Assembly: GCF_014649835.1 (NCBI RefSeq)
Contig: NZ_BMTU01000008.1
Location: forward strand, 278,739 to 342,738
DNA length: 64,000 nt
Source: Streptomyces pilosus
GTDB taxonomy: Bacteria; Actinomycetota; Actinomycetes; Streptomycetales; Streptomycetaceae
Direction: 5' to 3'
Each line of letters opens with the position of its first letter. The stretch's first letter is position 1. The position numbers and the translations under genes were made by a program. Shown here one piece after another: positions 23,601 to 30,986 of this stretch. Below the pieces are notes generated by a model. It saw nothing but the letters and a program-made list of their open reading frames with translations, did no database searches and was not told the DNA's origin.

Positions 23601-24593
23601 ACCGGGACCCGGCTGGAGCTGCGGATGGGCGATCCGATGGACTCGCAGATCGACTCCCGCAAGGCGGCGACGATCCCGCGCAGCGCGGGGCGGGGGCTGA
23701 CCTCCGACAAGCTGCACTACCTGTCCGCGCTGCCGCGCGTCGACGGGGTCGAGGACGCCGACGACCTCGCGGACGGAGTCGCGGGGCTGGTCGCCGCGAT
23801 CGCCGAGAACTGGACGGGGCCCACCGCGCCGCGGGTGCGGATGCTGCCGGCGAGGCTGCCGGTCGAGGAGCTGCCGGAGGCGGAGGGCGAGAACGGCCTG
23901 CGGATCGCCATCGGCCTGGACGAGAACGAACTGGCGCCGGTGTGGCACGACTTCACCGAGAACCCGCACCTGATCGTGGTGGGCGACACCGAGAGCGGCA
24001 AGACCAACCTGCTGAAGCTGGTCGCGCGCGGCATCACCGAGCGGTACACGCCCGCCGAGGCGCGGATCATGACGGTGGACTACCGGCGCGAGCTGGTGGA
24101 GAGCGTTCCCGAGGCGTACCGGCTCGGGCACGCCGTGTCCCTGGACATGCTGCGGGACCTGGTGGACGGCGCCGCCCGGGCGGTCAGGCAGCGGGTTCCG
24201 GGCGAGGACATCGCCCCGTCGCGGATGCGGTTGTGCGACTGGTGGCAGGGGCCGCGGCTGTTCATCCTGGTCGACGACTACGACATGGTGGGCGGCGGGC
24301 CGATGACACAGCCGTTCGCCCCGCTCCTCGACCATCTGGCGCTCGGGCACGAGGTGGGGCTGCACCTGGTGGTGGCGCGGTCGTCGGCGGGCGCCGGACG
24401 GGGGCTCAACGAGGCGCTGCTGCGAAGGCTGCAGGAGGTCAACACGCCGGGACTGCTGATGTCGTGCCCGCCGAGCGAGGGCTACCTCTTCGGGAGCGTG
24501 AAGGGGCGGGAGCTGATTCCGGGGCGGGCGGTGCGGATCGCCCGGCGCAAGACCTTGCAGGTGCAGACGGGGCTGGTGGGGGACGGGTCGTGA
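20601..24593 (+). CDS. eccC: T7SS motor ATPase EccC (three FtsK/SpoIIIE domains)
   Basis: 1,330 residues from a TTG preceded by GAGGAGG. Two membrane helices lie at about 43-60 and 68-86. Three FtsK-type ATPase domains follow, with Walker A GATGSGKS (about 484), GGPQSGKS (about 843) and GDTESGKT (about 1128). Only the first keeps the full Walker B with Glu (VVVDEFSELL); the second has VDGW and the third VDDYD. This fits the known EccC scheme in which domain 1 is the regulated hydrolase and domain 3 receives the Esx C-terminal signal. EccCa and EccCb are fused into one chain. It is transcribed away from eccD. Confidence 0.95.
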   Translation: MSVILFRRPARRKGPEMPSGELSLQEPPTLPEVVPDSSAVWTYLPMALMSVSMMLMFMRPGMSRDSGGFIYIALGVMVIASAGMMLGQVMRRNGERKQRMKGERRDYLRYLRQTRRLVRASIVEQQRALAWRHPEPEALSSLARSTRLWERRSSDEDFAEVRMGVGDQRLAMRLTPLSTKPVEDLEPLSAHALRSFTRAYSTVRDQPVAIYLRAWSKVLFRGDEERIRAQVRALLAQLAVFHSPDDLWIALCVSDERRAEWEWAKWLPHSLHRHEEDGAGPARLIASAFTELENLLGAEFLERPGADPDAVPGREEPYTVVVIDGCTVPAGHRFDGHGFRNAVVLDLTGALAWKPGRTTLRLQVDESGVALVRTDRDRKEQSTVLGRPDRLGTVGALALARLLAPYRMSVGGDDSRPLADDVELTSLLNIPDLHRHDPATLWERATGSARLRVPIAVSGEGRPVELDIKESAQGGTGPHGMLIGATGSGKSELLRTLVLGLALTNSSETLNFVLVDFKGGATFLGLDELPHTSAVITNLADEVALVARMQDALHGELIRRQELLRAAGNYTSALEYEKARQSGTPLQPLPSLFVVVDEFSELLASHRDFMELFVMIGRLGRSLGVHLLLASQRLDEGRMHQLESHLSYRIGLRTFSAMESRGVLGVPDAYELPAQPGAGFLKSGVDALTRFRAAYVSGPYRRRRAVVQAQVARQVVPWTAEWVVPRAPSDPDLTGEPDEPEPAPEGEGDDGGETLLSVALDRLRGAGPPAHQVWLPPLGRPATLDQILPPLAPDPRYGLTTADWPLRGRLTVPVGVVDRPFDQLRDLLTVDLSAAGGHVAIAGGPQSGKSTLLRTLITALALTHTPREVQFYCLDFGGGTLASLDGLPHVSGVAARVDTERVGRTVAEVTGLLARRERFFLEHGIDSMATYRKRRAAGEFPDEPHGDVFLAVDGWATVRQDFDRHIPTFNALAARGLNYGVHLIVTTARWVELSSSVRDQTGTRLELRMGDPMDSQIDSRKAATIPRSAGRGLTSDKLHYLSALPRVDGVEDADDLADGVAGLVAAIAENWTGPTAPRVRMLPARLPVEELPEAEGENGLRIAIGLDENELAPVWHDFTENPHLIVVGDTESGKTNLLKLVARGITERYTPAEARIMTVDYRRELVESVPEAYRLGHAVSLDMLRDLVDGAARAVRQRVPGEDIAPSRMRLCDWWQGPRLFILVDDYDMVGGGPMTQPFAPLLDHLALGHEVGLHLVVARSSAGAGRGLNEALLRRLQEVNTPGLLMSCPPSEGYLFGSVKGRELIPGRAVRIARRKTLQVQTGLVGDGS

Positions 24594-24718
24594 GGCGTCC
24601 GTGCGGGGTGGGGCGTGGTTTGCGGGGCGTCCGGTGCGGGTGCCGGCCGGGGGGTGTCTGCGCGACCCGGCGCCTGCGGGGTGCCGTCGCGCCCACCCGT
24701 GCCGCCCCAGCGGCACGA

Positions 24719-24907
24719 CTGCCCGCGGGAGCGACGGAGGCGAGGCTGCCCGCGGGAGCGACGGAGGCGAGGCTGCCCGCGGGAGCGGCGGGAGCGGGGC
24801 TGCCCGCGGGAGCGGCGGGAGCGGGGCTGCCCGCGGGAGCGGCGGGAGCGGGGCTGCCCGCGGGAGCGGCGGGAGCGGGGCTGCCCGCGGGAGCGGCGGA
24901 GGCGCCG
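24719..24907. repeat. 27-bp x 7 direct tandem repeat between convergent eccC and mycP
   Basis: Seven abutting 27-bp units starting with ctgcccgcgggagcg. Units 1-2 are identical to each other (with acggaggcgagg); units 3-6 are identical (with gcgggagcgggg); unit 7 is a hybrid. The array ends exactly one base before the mycP stop codon. The preceding 125 bp (24594-24718) hold nothing recognisable. Stretches are open in several frames because the unit is a multiple of three, but no start, ribosome site or domain supports a protein. Confidence 0.9.
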
Positions 24908-26155
24908 CTAGGGGGTTGTCGGGGGGCGCCAGGTGCGGGTGCGGCCTCGGGGGATCACCGCGGCGAGGGCCGCGAGCAGCAGGACCGTGGCCAGGCCCAC
25001 GGCCGCGATCGCCAGGGAGCGGTTGTGGGGGGTGGGGTCGGCGGGGGCCGGCATGTGGGCGGGGGCGGGCTCCCGCACGGAGGGCTTCGCGCGGTCCTGG
25101 ACCAGGGACAGGGCGGCGTACGGGTCCAGACGGGGTGTGTCCGAGGGGTAGGCGGTGTCGAGGAGCCGGCGGGTGACCTCGGCCGCCGTGAGGTCGGGGT
25201 GGTAGGCGCGGACGAGCGCGGCGGTGCCCGCGACGCCCGCCGCGGCCAGCGAGGCACCGGAGCCGATGTAGTGGCCGGGACCCGCCGGGCCGACGCTGAC
25301 CATCTCGTCGCCGGGCGCGGACAGGTCGGGCTCGTGGGCGGGCGGCGCGTTCTGCTGCCGTACGCCGCCGGGGCCGAAGTCCACGACGGCCAGCGCGCCG
25401 GGTGCGGCGGCCGGCCAGTACGGGCCCCGGGGCATCTCGCCGTCGGGCCCCTGCTCCCCGCGGGGCACGGCGTCCGGGGCGGCGGGGGCGACGACCAGCG
25501 CGTCACGCCGGGTGGCGTGGGCGACGGCCGCGGTGAGTTCGGCCTTGCCGGTGCGCAGGACCTGGCCGACGTAGATGACCCGTGCGCCGCGGTCCGCCGC
25601 CGTGCGGATGCCGGCGGCCACGCGTTCCACGGAGGGCACTCCGCGGTCGTCGGTGCCCGGCAGGGCGAGGATCCGCGCCTGCGGGGCGACCCCGGTGATG
25701 CCGCTGCCCTTCACCGGTGCGGCGGCGATCAGCCCGGCGGCGAACGTGCCGTGGCCCACGCAGTCCTCGGCCGCCGCGCCGGCGGTCTCCACCCTGCCGG
25801 ACAGGCTGGGGACCCGGGTGGAGACACCGGTGTCCACCACCGCGACGGTCACGCCGCCACCGCGCGAGATCCGCTGGGCCCGGGAGAGCCCGAGGGCCGT
25901 CTGGGACCACGCGGCTCCGGTGGCCGTCCGCCCCGAGGCCCCGGTGCACGGGTTGCCCTCGCCGAGCCGGACGGGCAGCGGGGGCAGCAGCGTGGCCGCC
26001 GGTTCACCGGCGCCGGGACTCCCCGACGGCACGGCCGGGGTGGCGGGGAGGGCGGGAAGGGCGAAGGCCGGGCCGCCGACGACCGGCAGGACCACGGCGA
26101 TCGCCAGCACGCAGCCCATACGCCGTCTTTTCATGACATTCCGCATGAGCCGCAT
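24908..26155 (-). CDS. mycP: Mycosin-type subtilase MycP with atypical active-site surroundings
   Basis: About 415 residues: a basic start and signal peptide, an S8 protease domain, and a C-terminal membrane helix with cytosolic basic end, the mycosin layout. The triad is visible: Asp 108 (AVVDTGVS), His 135 (CVGHGT), Ser 302 (GSGASLAAA). The usual GTSxA around Ser is GASLA, and the AAGN motif that supplies the oxyanion-hole Asn is not found (VVAPAAPD instead). Mycosins stabilise the ESX complex independently of proteolysis, so it may be structural. Start choice among ATGs at 26155, 26146 and 26134 is uncertain. It diverges from the AAA gene and converges with eccC. Confidence 0.85.
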   Translation of the reverse strand: MRLMRNVMKRRRMGCVLAIAVVLPVVGGPAFALPALPATPAVPSGSPGAGEPAATLLPPLPVRLGEGNPCTGASGRTATGAAWSQTALGLSRAQRISRGGGVTVAVVDTGVSTRVPSLSGRVETAGAAAEDCVGHGTFAAGLIAAAPVKGSGITGVAPQARILALPGTDDRGVPSVERVAAGIRTAADRGARVIYVGQVLRTGKAELTAAVAHATRRDALVVAPAAPDAVPRGEQGPDGEMPRGPYWPAAAPGALAVVDFGPGGVRQQNAPPAHEPDLSAPGDEMVSVGPAGPGHYIGSGASLAAAGVAGTAALVRAYHPDLTAAEVTRRLLDTAYPSDTPRLDPYAALSLVQDRAKPSVREPAPAHMPAPADPTPHNRSLAIAAVGLATVLLLAALAAVIPRGRTRTWRPPTTP

Positions 26156-26220
26156 GATAGGCACACAAGATGTACGGCACACAACGCCAACTACCGCAGC
26201 AGCACAGGGAGGTTCGAGGC

Positions 26221-29200
26221 GTGGCACGTCACATACTCACGGTCGGCCCGGAACGGTCGGACGGGTTCCGGACGATCGGTGAGGCACTGGCCCAGGCCCG
26301 TACCGGGGCGGTGATCCGGGTCCGTCCCGGCCGCTACGCCGAGAACCTCGTCATCCGGCACCGGGTGACGATCGTCGGCGACGGCGAGCCGGGCACCGTC
26401 GAGCTCTGCCCGCGGGACGGCACCGCCGTCACCCTCATGGCCGACGCCGTGATGCTCAGCTCCCTCACCCTCCGGGGCCGCGACAAGGAGGCCGCGGTGG
26501 TGGACGTGCCGGCCGGTCAGGCCGCCCTCGACGGGTGCACCGTGACCGGTGCCGGATGGACGGCGCTGCTGGTCCGCGGCAAGGGCTCACTGGCCGCCCG
26601 CGGCTGCCGGATCGGCAACCCCGGCGGCGCCGGGCTCGTCGACTCCTCGGAGTCCGAGAGCGTCGTCGAGGACTGCGTGTTCGAGAACTTCGGCACCTCC
26701 GCGGTGGTCATCGGCGAGACCGCCGGGCCCCTGGTCCGCGACTGCCGCATCCGCGGCGCGCGGGCCAACGGCGTCCTGGCGAGCGGCGAGGCCCGGGGCA
26801 CCGTGGAGGGCTGCGACATCTCCGGCACCGACAAGCCGGCCATCGCCCTGGAGGGCCACAGCTCGACCCGGGTGCTGCGGTGCGTCGTGCACCACACCTC
26901 GGTGGGGCTGCTGGTGACCAGCATGTCCCGCCCGGAGATCGAGGAGACCTCCTTCGATTCCATCGCGCAGAGCGGCATCGTCATCTCCGGCGGGGCCGAC
27001 CCGGTGCTGCGCGGCTGCGTCACCCGGCGCACGAAGACCAGCGGGCTGCTCGTCCTGGACCGCTCGCGCGGAACCCTGGAGGGATGCTCGTTCCACGGCT
27101 CCGCCGAGGGCGCCGTGCGGGTCGTCGAGGGCAGCGCTCCCCTGCTGCGGGACACCGTGGTGAGCGACTGCGCCGACACCGCCGGCGCGGTGCAGCTCTG
27201 GGACGGCTCCACCGCCGAGTTCGAACGCCTGGAGGTCCTGGACGCGGCGGGTGTCGGCGTGTCCGTGCGCTCCGCCGCCGACCCCCTGCTGCGCCACGCC
27301 CGGATCACCGGCGCGGGCGGCCACGGCGTCGAGTTCACCGATGACGGCCGCGGCCGGCTCGAACACTGCGCGATCGAGTCCGCCGGCGGCTGCGCGCTGC
27401 ACATCGACGACGACGCCGACCCCGAGATCAGCGACACCGTGCTGAGCTCCGCCGCCCGCTCGGGCCTGCTCGTCGGCGAACGCGGCCGGGGCACCCTGCG
27501 GGACTGCGGGATCGGCGACAGCGCCGACGCCGGGGTCAGCGTGCGGGACGGCGCCGAGGTCACCCTGGAGCGGGTCCGGGTGCACGGTTCGAGGGCCCAC
27601 GGCGTCCAGGTGGCGCGCGGCGGCCGGGCCGTACTCACCGCCTGTGAGATCACCGGGAACACGGGCGACGGCGTACGGGTCGACAGTGCCGAACCGGTCG
27701 ACGTGACCCGGTGCGTCGTGCGCGACAACCGGGGCGCGGGACTGCACCAGAGCCGGGCGGGCGAACGGCTCACGGTGGAGCTGCTGGCCAGCGCGGACAA
27801 CGGCCGGCCGGACAGCTGGGGCGAGTCCGCCGGCACGGCCGGCGAGGACGGCGCCCCGGGCGGGTCCGGCACGGAGGGGGAGCCCGAGGGCCCGCTGGCC
27901 CGGCTGGAGGCGCTCGTCGGCCTGGAGAACGTCAAGCACCAGGTGAACACGCTGGTCAACCTGAACCAGCTCGCGGAGCGCCGGCGCCGGCTCGGCATGC
28001 CGGTCCCGTCCATGAGCCGGCACCTGATCTTCGCGGGGCCGCCCGGCACCGGCAAGACCACCGTCGCCCGCCTCTACGGCAGCATCCTCGCGGACCTGGG
28101 CGTGCTCAGGAGCGGGCACCTGGTCGAGGTCGCCCGCGCCGACCTGGTCGCGCAGGTCATCGGCGGTACGGCCATCAAGACCACCGAGGCGTTCAACAGC
28201 GCCCTGGGCGGCGTGCTGTTCATCGACGAGGCCTACACCCTCACCGTCGAGGGGACGTCCAACGACTTCGGCCGTGAGGCCGTCGACACCCTGCTGAAGC
28301 TGATGGAGGACCACCGCGACGACGTGGTCGTGGTGGCGGCCGGCTACTCCGAGCAGATGGCGTCGTTCCTCACCGCCAACCCGGGCCTCGCCTCCCGGTT
28401 CACCCGCACCATCGAGTTCGGCAACTACACGGTCGACGAACTGGTGACGATCACCGAGAGCCTCTGCCACCGGCACCAGTTCGAGCTCGGGCCGCTGACC
28501 CGGGAGGCCCTCGCCGTGCGCTTCGAGCAGATGACGCGGGACGCCACCTTCGGCAACGGCCGTGCGGCCCGCGGTGTGTTCGAGGACATGGTGGACCGGC
28601 AGGCGTTCCGGCTCGCGGCCGTGACCGACCCGGCGGAGAACGACCTGACGCTGCTGCTGCCGCAGGACGTCGGCGACGCGGAGGCGGCGGCCGTCGGCGG
28701 CGGCGACGGCGCGGCGCGGGACGCCGACGAGGCGTCCGACCCGATGGCCGAACTCACCGCCATGGTGGGGCTCGCCGCCGTGAAGCGGGAGGTCGCCGAC
28801 CTGGTCGGTCTGCTGGCCAACGCCCGGCAGCGGATCGCCGCGGGACTGCCCGCCCCCCGCATCAGCAACCACCTCGTCTTCAGCGGGCCGCCCGGCACCG
28901 GCAAGACCACCGTCGCCCGGCTGTACGCCAGGCTGCTGCACTCGCTGGGGGTACTCCCCCGCGACTCCCTGGTGGAGGTGGCACGGGCGGACCTGGTGGG
29001 CCAGTACGTCGGCCACACCGCTCAGCGCACCAAGGACGTCTTCACCAGCGCGCTGGGCGGGGTGCTGTTCATCGACGAGGCCTACACCCTGACCCCCGAG
29101 GGGGCGTCCAACGACTTCGGCCGCGAGGCCGTCGACACCCTGCTGAAGCTGATGGAGGACCACCGCGACGAGATCGTGGTCGTCGTCGCCGGGTACACCG

Positions 29201-29559
29201 GGGAGATGGAGCGCTTCCTCGCCTCCAACCCCGGCCTGACGTCCCGGTTCTCCAAGTTCGTGACGTTCGAGGACTACAGCACGGACGAACTGGTCACCAT
29301 CGTGTGCCGGCACGCCGCCGTCTCCGGGTACGAGTGCGCCGACGCCACCGTCGAGGCGCTGCGCGCCCACGTGGACGCCATCCCCCGCGACCGGTCCTTC
29401 GGCAACGCGCGGCTCGCCCGGCAGCTGCTGGAGACGATGATGACGAGCCAGGCCCGCCGGCTCGGCGGGCTGCGGTCGCCCAGCCTCACCGACCTGACGA
29501 CCCTGCTGCCGGAGGACCTGCCCGTCCGGCGGGCGCCGGGACAGCGGCCCGCCCCCTGA
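26221..29559 (+). CDS. Parallel beta-helix fused to tandem CbxX/EccA-type AAA+ domains
   Basis: 1,112 residues from a GTG with GGGAGG 8 bp upstream. Residues about 20-540 are a pectin-lyase-like right-handed beta-helix: some 20 rungs with repeated (L/V)xGCxI, GVxVxxGA and GLLV motifs. After an acidic Gly-rich linker come two CbxX/CfqX-type AAA+ modules with GPPGTGKTTVARLY at about 606 and 889, each followed by GGVLFIDEAYTLT and an arginine-finger region (ASRFTR / TSRFSK). EccA of ESX systems has a TPR domain plus one AAA of this family; here a beta-helix replaces the TPR and the AAA is doubled. It is likely the cytosolic disassembly or unfolding ATPase of this locus. Confidence 0.85.
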   Translation: MARHILTVGPERSDGFRTIGEALAQARTGAVIRVRPGRYAENLVIRHRVTIVGDGEPGTVELCPRDGTAVTLMADAVMLSSLTLRGRDKEAAVVDVPAGQAALDGCTVTGAGWTALLVRGKGSLAARGCRIGNPGGAGLVDSSESESVVEDCVFENFGTSAVVIGETAGPLVRDCRIRGARANGVLASGEARGTVEGCDISGTDKPAIALEGHSSTRVLRCVVHHTSVGLLVTSMSRPEIEETSFDSIAQSGIVISGGADPVLRGCVTRRTKTSGLLVLDRSRGTLEGCSFHGSAEGAVRVVEGSAPLLRDTVVSDCADTAGAVQLWDGSTAEFERLEVLDAAGVGVSVRSAADPLLRHARITGAGGHGVEFTDDGRGRLEHCAIESAGGCALHIDDDADPEISDTVLSSAARSGLLVGERGRGTLRDCGIGDSADAGVSVRDGAEVTLERVRVHGSRAHGVQVARGGRAVLTACEITGNTGDGVRVDSAEPVDVTRCVVRDNRGAGLHQSRAGERLTVELLASADNGRPDSWGESAGTAGEDGAPGGSGTEGEPEGPLARLEALVGLENVKHQVNTLVNLNQLAERRRRLGMPVPSMSRHLIFAGPPGTGKTTVARLYGSILADLGVLRSGHLVEVARADLVAQVIGGTAIKTTEAFNSALGGVLFIDEAYTLTVEGTSNDFGREAVDTLLKLMEDHRDDVVVVAAGYSEQMASFLTANPGLASRFTRTIEFGNYTVDELVTITESLCHRHQFELGPLTREALAVRFEQMTRDATFGNGRAARGVFEDMVDRQAFRLAAVTDPAENDLTLLLPQDVGDAEAAAVGGGDGAARDADEASDPMAELTAMVGLAAVKREVADLVGLLANARQRIAAGLPAPRISNHLVFSGPPGTGKTTVARLYARLLHSLGVLPRDSLVEVARADLVGQYVGHTAQRTKDVFTSALGGVLFIDEAYTLTPEGASNDFGREAVDTLLKLMEDHRDEIVVVVAGYTGEMERFLASNPGLTSRFSKFVTFEDYSTDELVTIVCRHAAVSGYECADATVEALRAHVDAIPRDRSFGNARLARQLLETMMTSQARRLGGLRSPSLTDLTTLLPEDLPVRRAPGQRPAP

Positions 29560-29562
29560 GGA

Positions 29563-29596
29563 CGGACGCCCGCCGGCCGGTGCCGGCGGGCGTCCG
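29563..29596 (+). terminator. Strong hairpin terminator after the AAA gene
   Basis: A perfect 15-bp stem (29563-29577 with 29582-29596) and a 4-base loop lie 3 bp after the stop codon. There is no T run, as is usual in Streptomyces. It probably serves both convergent genes. Confidence 0.8.
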
Positions 29597-29603
29597 CTCG
29601 CCC

Positions 29604-29648
29604 GTCGCGCTTCTCTGACGTTGAGACGTCGCGCTTCTCAGACGTTGA
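29604..29648. repeat. 21-bp direct repeat spanning the stop codon of the ChW-like gene
   Basis: Copies at 29604-29624 and 29628-29648 differ by one base with a 24-bp period. The second includes the last codons and TGA of the minus-strand gene; the first is a duplicate just downstream in which TGA has become AGA in the same frame. Confidence 0.85.
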
Positions 29649-30927
29649 ACTTGACGCTCTCCAGCCACACGTCCGGGTTCAGCGACCCGCCGAACCTCCA
29701 GCCCTGGGACGACTCGCACAGATAGGCGCCCCAGTCGTGCCCGCCGAGCTTGTGGTGGTGGCAGACGTTGCCGTCGTCGACACCGATGGCGTAGCCGCTG
29801 AGGTTCGGCGCGTTCGGGGAGTCACTGCCCAGCGTCAGGTCCGTCCCGTCGGCGGCGCCCGACCACGCGGTCGTCCATCCGTCCTTCTGGACGTACTCGT
29901 TGGCGGACACCCGCTTGGCGCCGACCACCGCGATGTTGATGGCCGTGATCGGCAGTCCCTTGCCCGACATGGCCCCGTCGCACCGCGGGTTCGTCCAGCC
30001 GGCCCCCTTCCTGTGGACCCGGTAGCAGATGTGCCGGCCCGGGTCCGACGCGGCCAGCCGCTGGACGGCGTAGGCGGCGGTGTTCGGCGGGAGCACGGGA
30101 GCCTCGCGCTTCTCGACGCGGGTCTCCGCCTTCTCCGCCTTCTCCGTCTTCTTCTCCTTCGCCTGGGGCGACTCGCCGACCGGGGCCGCCGCCGGACCCA
30201 CCACCGGGGGTGCCTTCCCGACGACGGGCTTCGGCTCGGCGGACGGCTTCGCCGTCGAGGGTTCCGGCGTGGGCTCCGCCGGGGCGTAGTCGCCCTTCGG
30301 CACCTCCAGGGACTCCTCCTCCAGCAGCGTGTCGGACCCGGCGGCCACCGCCACGTCGTCCTTCTTCTGCCGCGAGTCGTCCGTGGCCCAGATCAGCAGC
30401 GGCACGGCGAGGAGGACGACCCCCGCGATACCGGCGGCGGCGAGCAGGGGCTTCTTCGGCTTACCGGGCGGCGTCCCGTCCGCGCCGGCGGCGGCGGTGG
30501 TTCCGCCGACCACGCCGACCACGCCGGTCTCCCCGGCCGCGGTGTCCGGGGCGGCTTGGGCGGCTTGGGCGGCCCGGGCGGCGGTGGCCGGCTCGGCGGC
30601 GCTCGCACCTTCCGCCTCCGGCCTCTGGGGGGCGGCGGACGCGTCGGGTGCGGCCGCGGCCGTCGCGGCGGGTTCCGCGGCCGTACCACCGGTGGTGGCG
30701 GGCCGCTCGGGGACGGGCCCGCTCCCGGCGGTGTCCGGGGCCGGTCGTGCCGTCTCCGCTGCCTCGGCCCCGCCCTCGTCCGGCGTCGGTGCCGCCGTGC
30801 GCCGCGCGGCCGGCGCCAGCATCGGGCCGGGGTCGGCCGCCGCCGACCCGAGGGAGACGGCCCTGCGGACGGACGAACCGCCCGTGCCGTCGGGCCCTTC
30901 AGGGGGCGATTGATTACGACGTGCCAT
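29638..30927 (-). CDS. Membrane-anchored protein with C-terminal ChW-like Trp-rich domain
   Basis: 429 residues. An Ala/Pro-rich cytosolic N-terminus (1-155) precedes one membrane helix (about 162-182, AAGIAGVVLLAVPLLIWA), a Pro/Lys/Glu-rich spacer likely crossing the cell wall, and a C-terminal domain from about 290. That domain has a CYRVHRKGAGWT...GKGLPITAINIAV pattern, close to ChW ('clostridial hydrophobic with conserved W') repeats, then further WG and Cys residues. ChW domains are thought to bind extracellular partners. It follows the large upstream gene by 59 bp, has CGAGGAGAACG before its ATG, and may be an external part of the secretion locus. No EccE-like sequence is evident in it. 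Confidence 0.7.
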   Translation of the reverse strand: MARRNQSPPEGPDGTGGSSVRRAVSLGSAAADPGPMLAPAARRTAAPTPDEGGAEAAETARPAPDTAGSGPVPERPATTGGTAAEPAATAAAAPDASAAPQRPEAEGASAAEPATAARAAQAAQAAPDTAAGETGVVGVVGGTTAAAGADGTPPGKPKKPLLAAAGIAGVVLLAVPLLIWATDDSRQKKDDVAVAAGSDTLLEEESLEVPKGDYAPAEPTPEPSTAKPSAEPKPVVGKAPPVVGPAAAPVGESPQAKEKKTEKAEKAETRVEKREAPVLPPNTAAYAVQRLAASDPGRHICYRVHRKGAGWTNPRCDGAMSGKGLPITAINIAVVGAKRVSANEYVQKDGWTTAWSGAADGTDLTLGSDSPNAPNLSGYAIGVDDGNVCHHHKLGGHDWGAYLCESSQGWRFGGSLNPDVWLESVKFNV

Positions 30928-30986
30928 CGTTCTCCTCGGAATGTGGGGGTGATGGGTGAGGGGGGTGGTGCCTTCCCCGTCGCTCG

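Noticed and set aside
24719..24907. CRISPR-like array
   Set aside because: Units abut with no spacers between them; it is a minisatellite, and no cas gene is present.
24601..25176. Open frame through the 27-bp array coding ARGSGGSG-like repeats
   Set aside because: Open only because the unit is a multiple of three; it continues antisense to mycP and has no ribosome site.
29638..30927. Candidate EccE
   Set aside because: One membrane helix and a ChW-like end instead of the two N-terminal helices and EccE domain; not supported.
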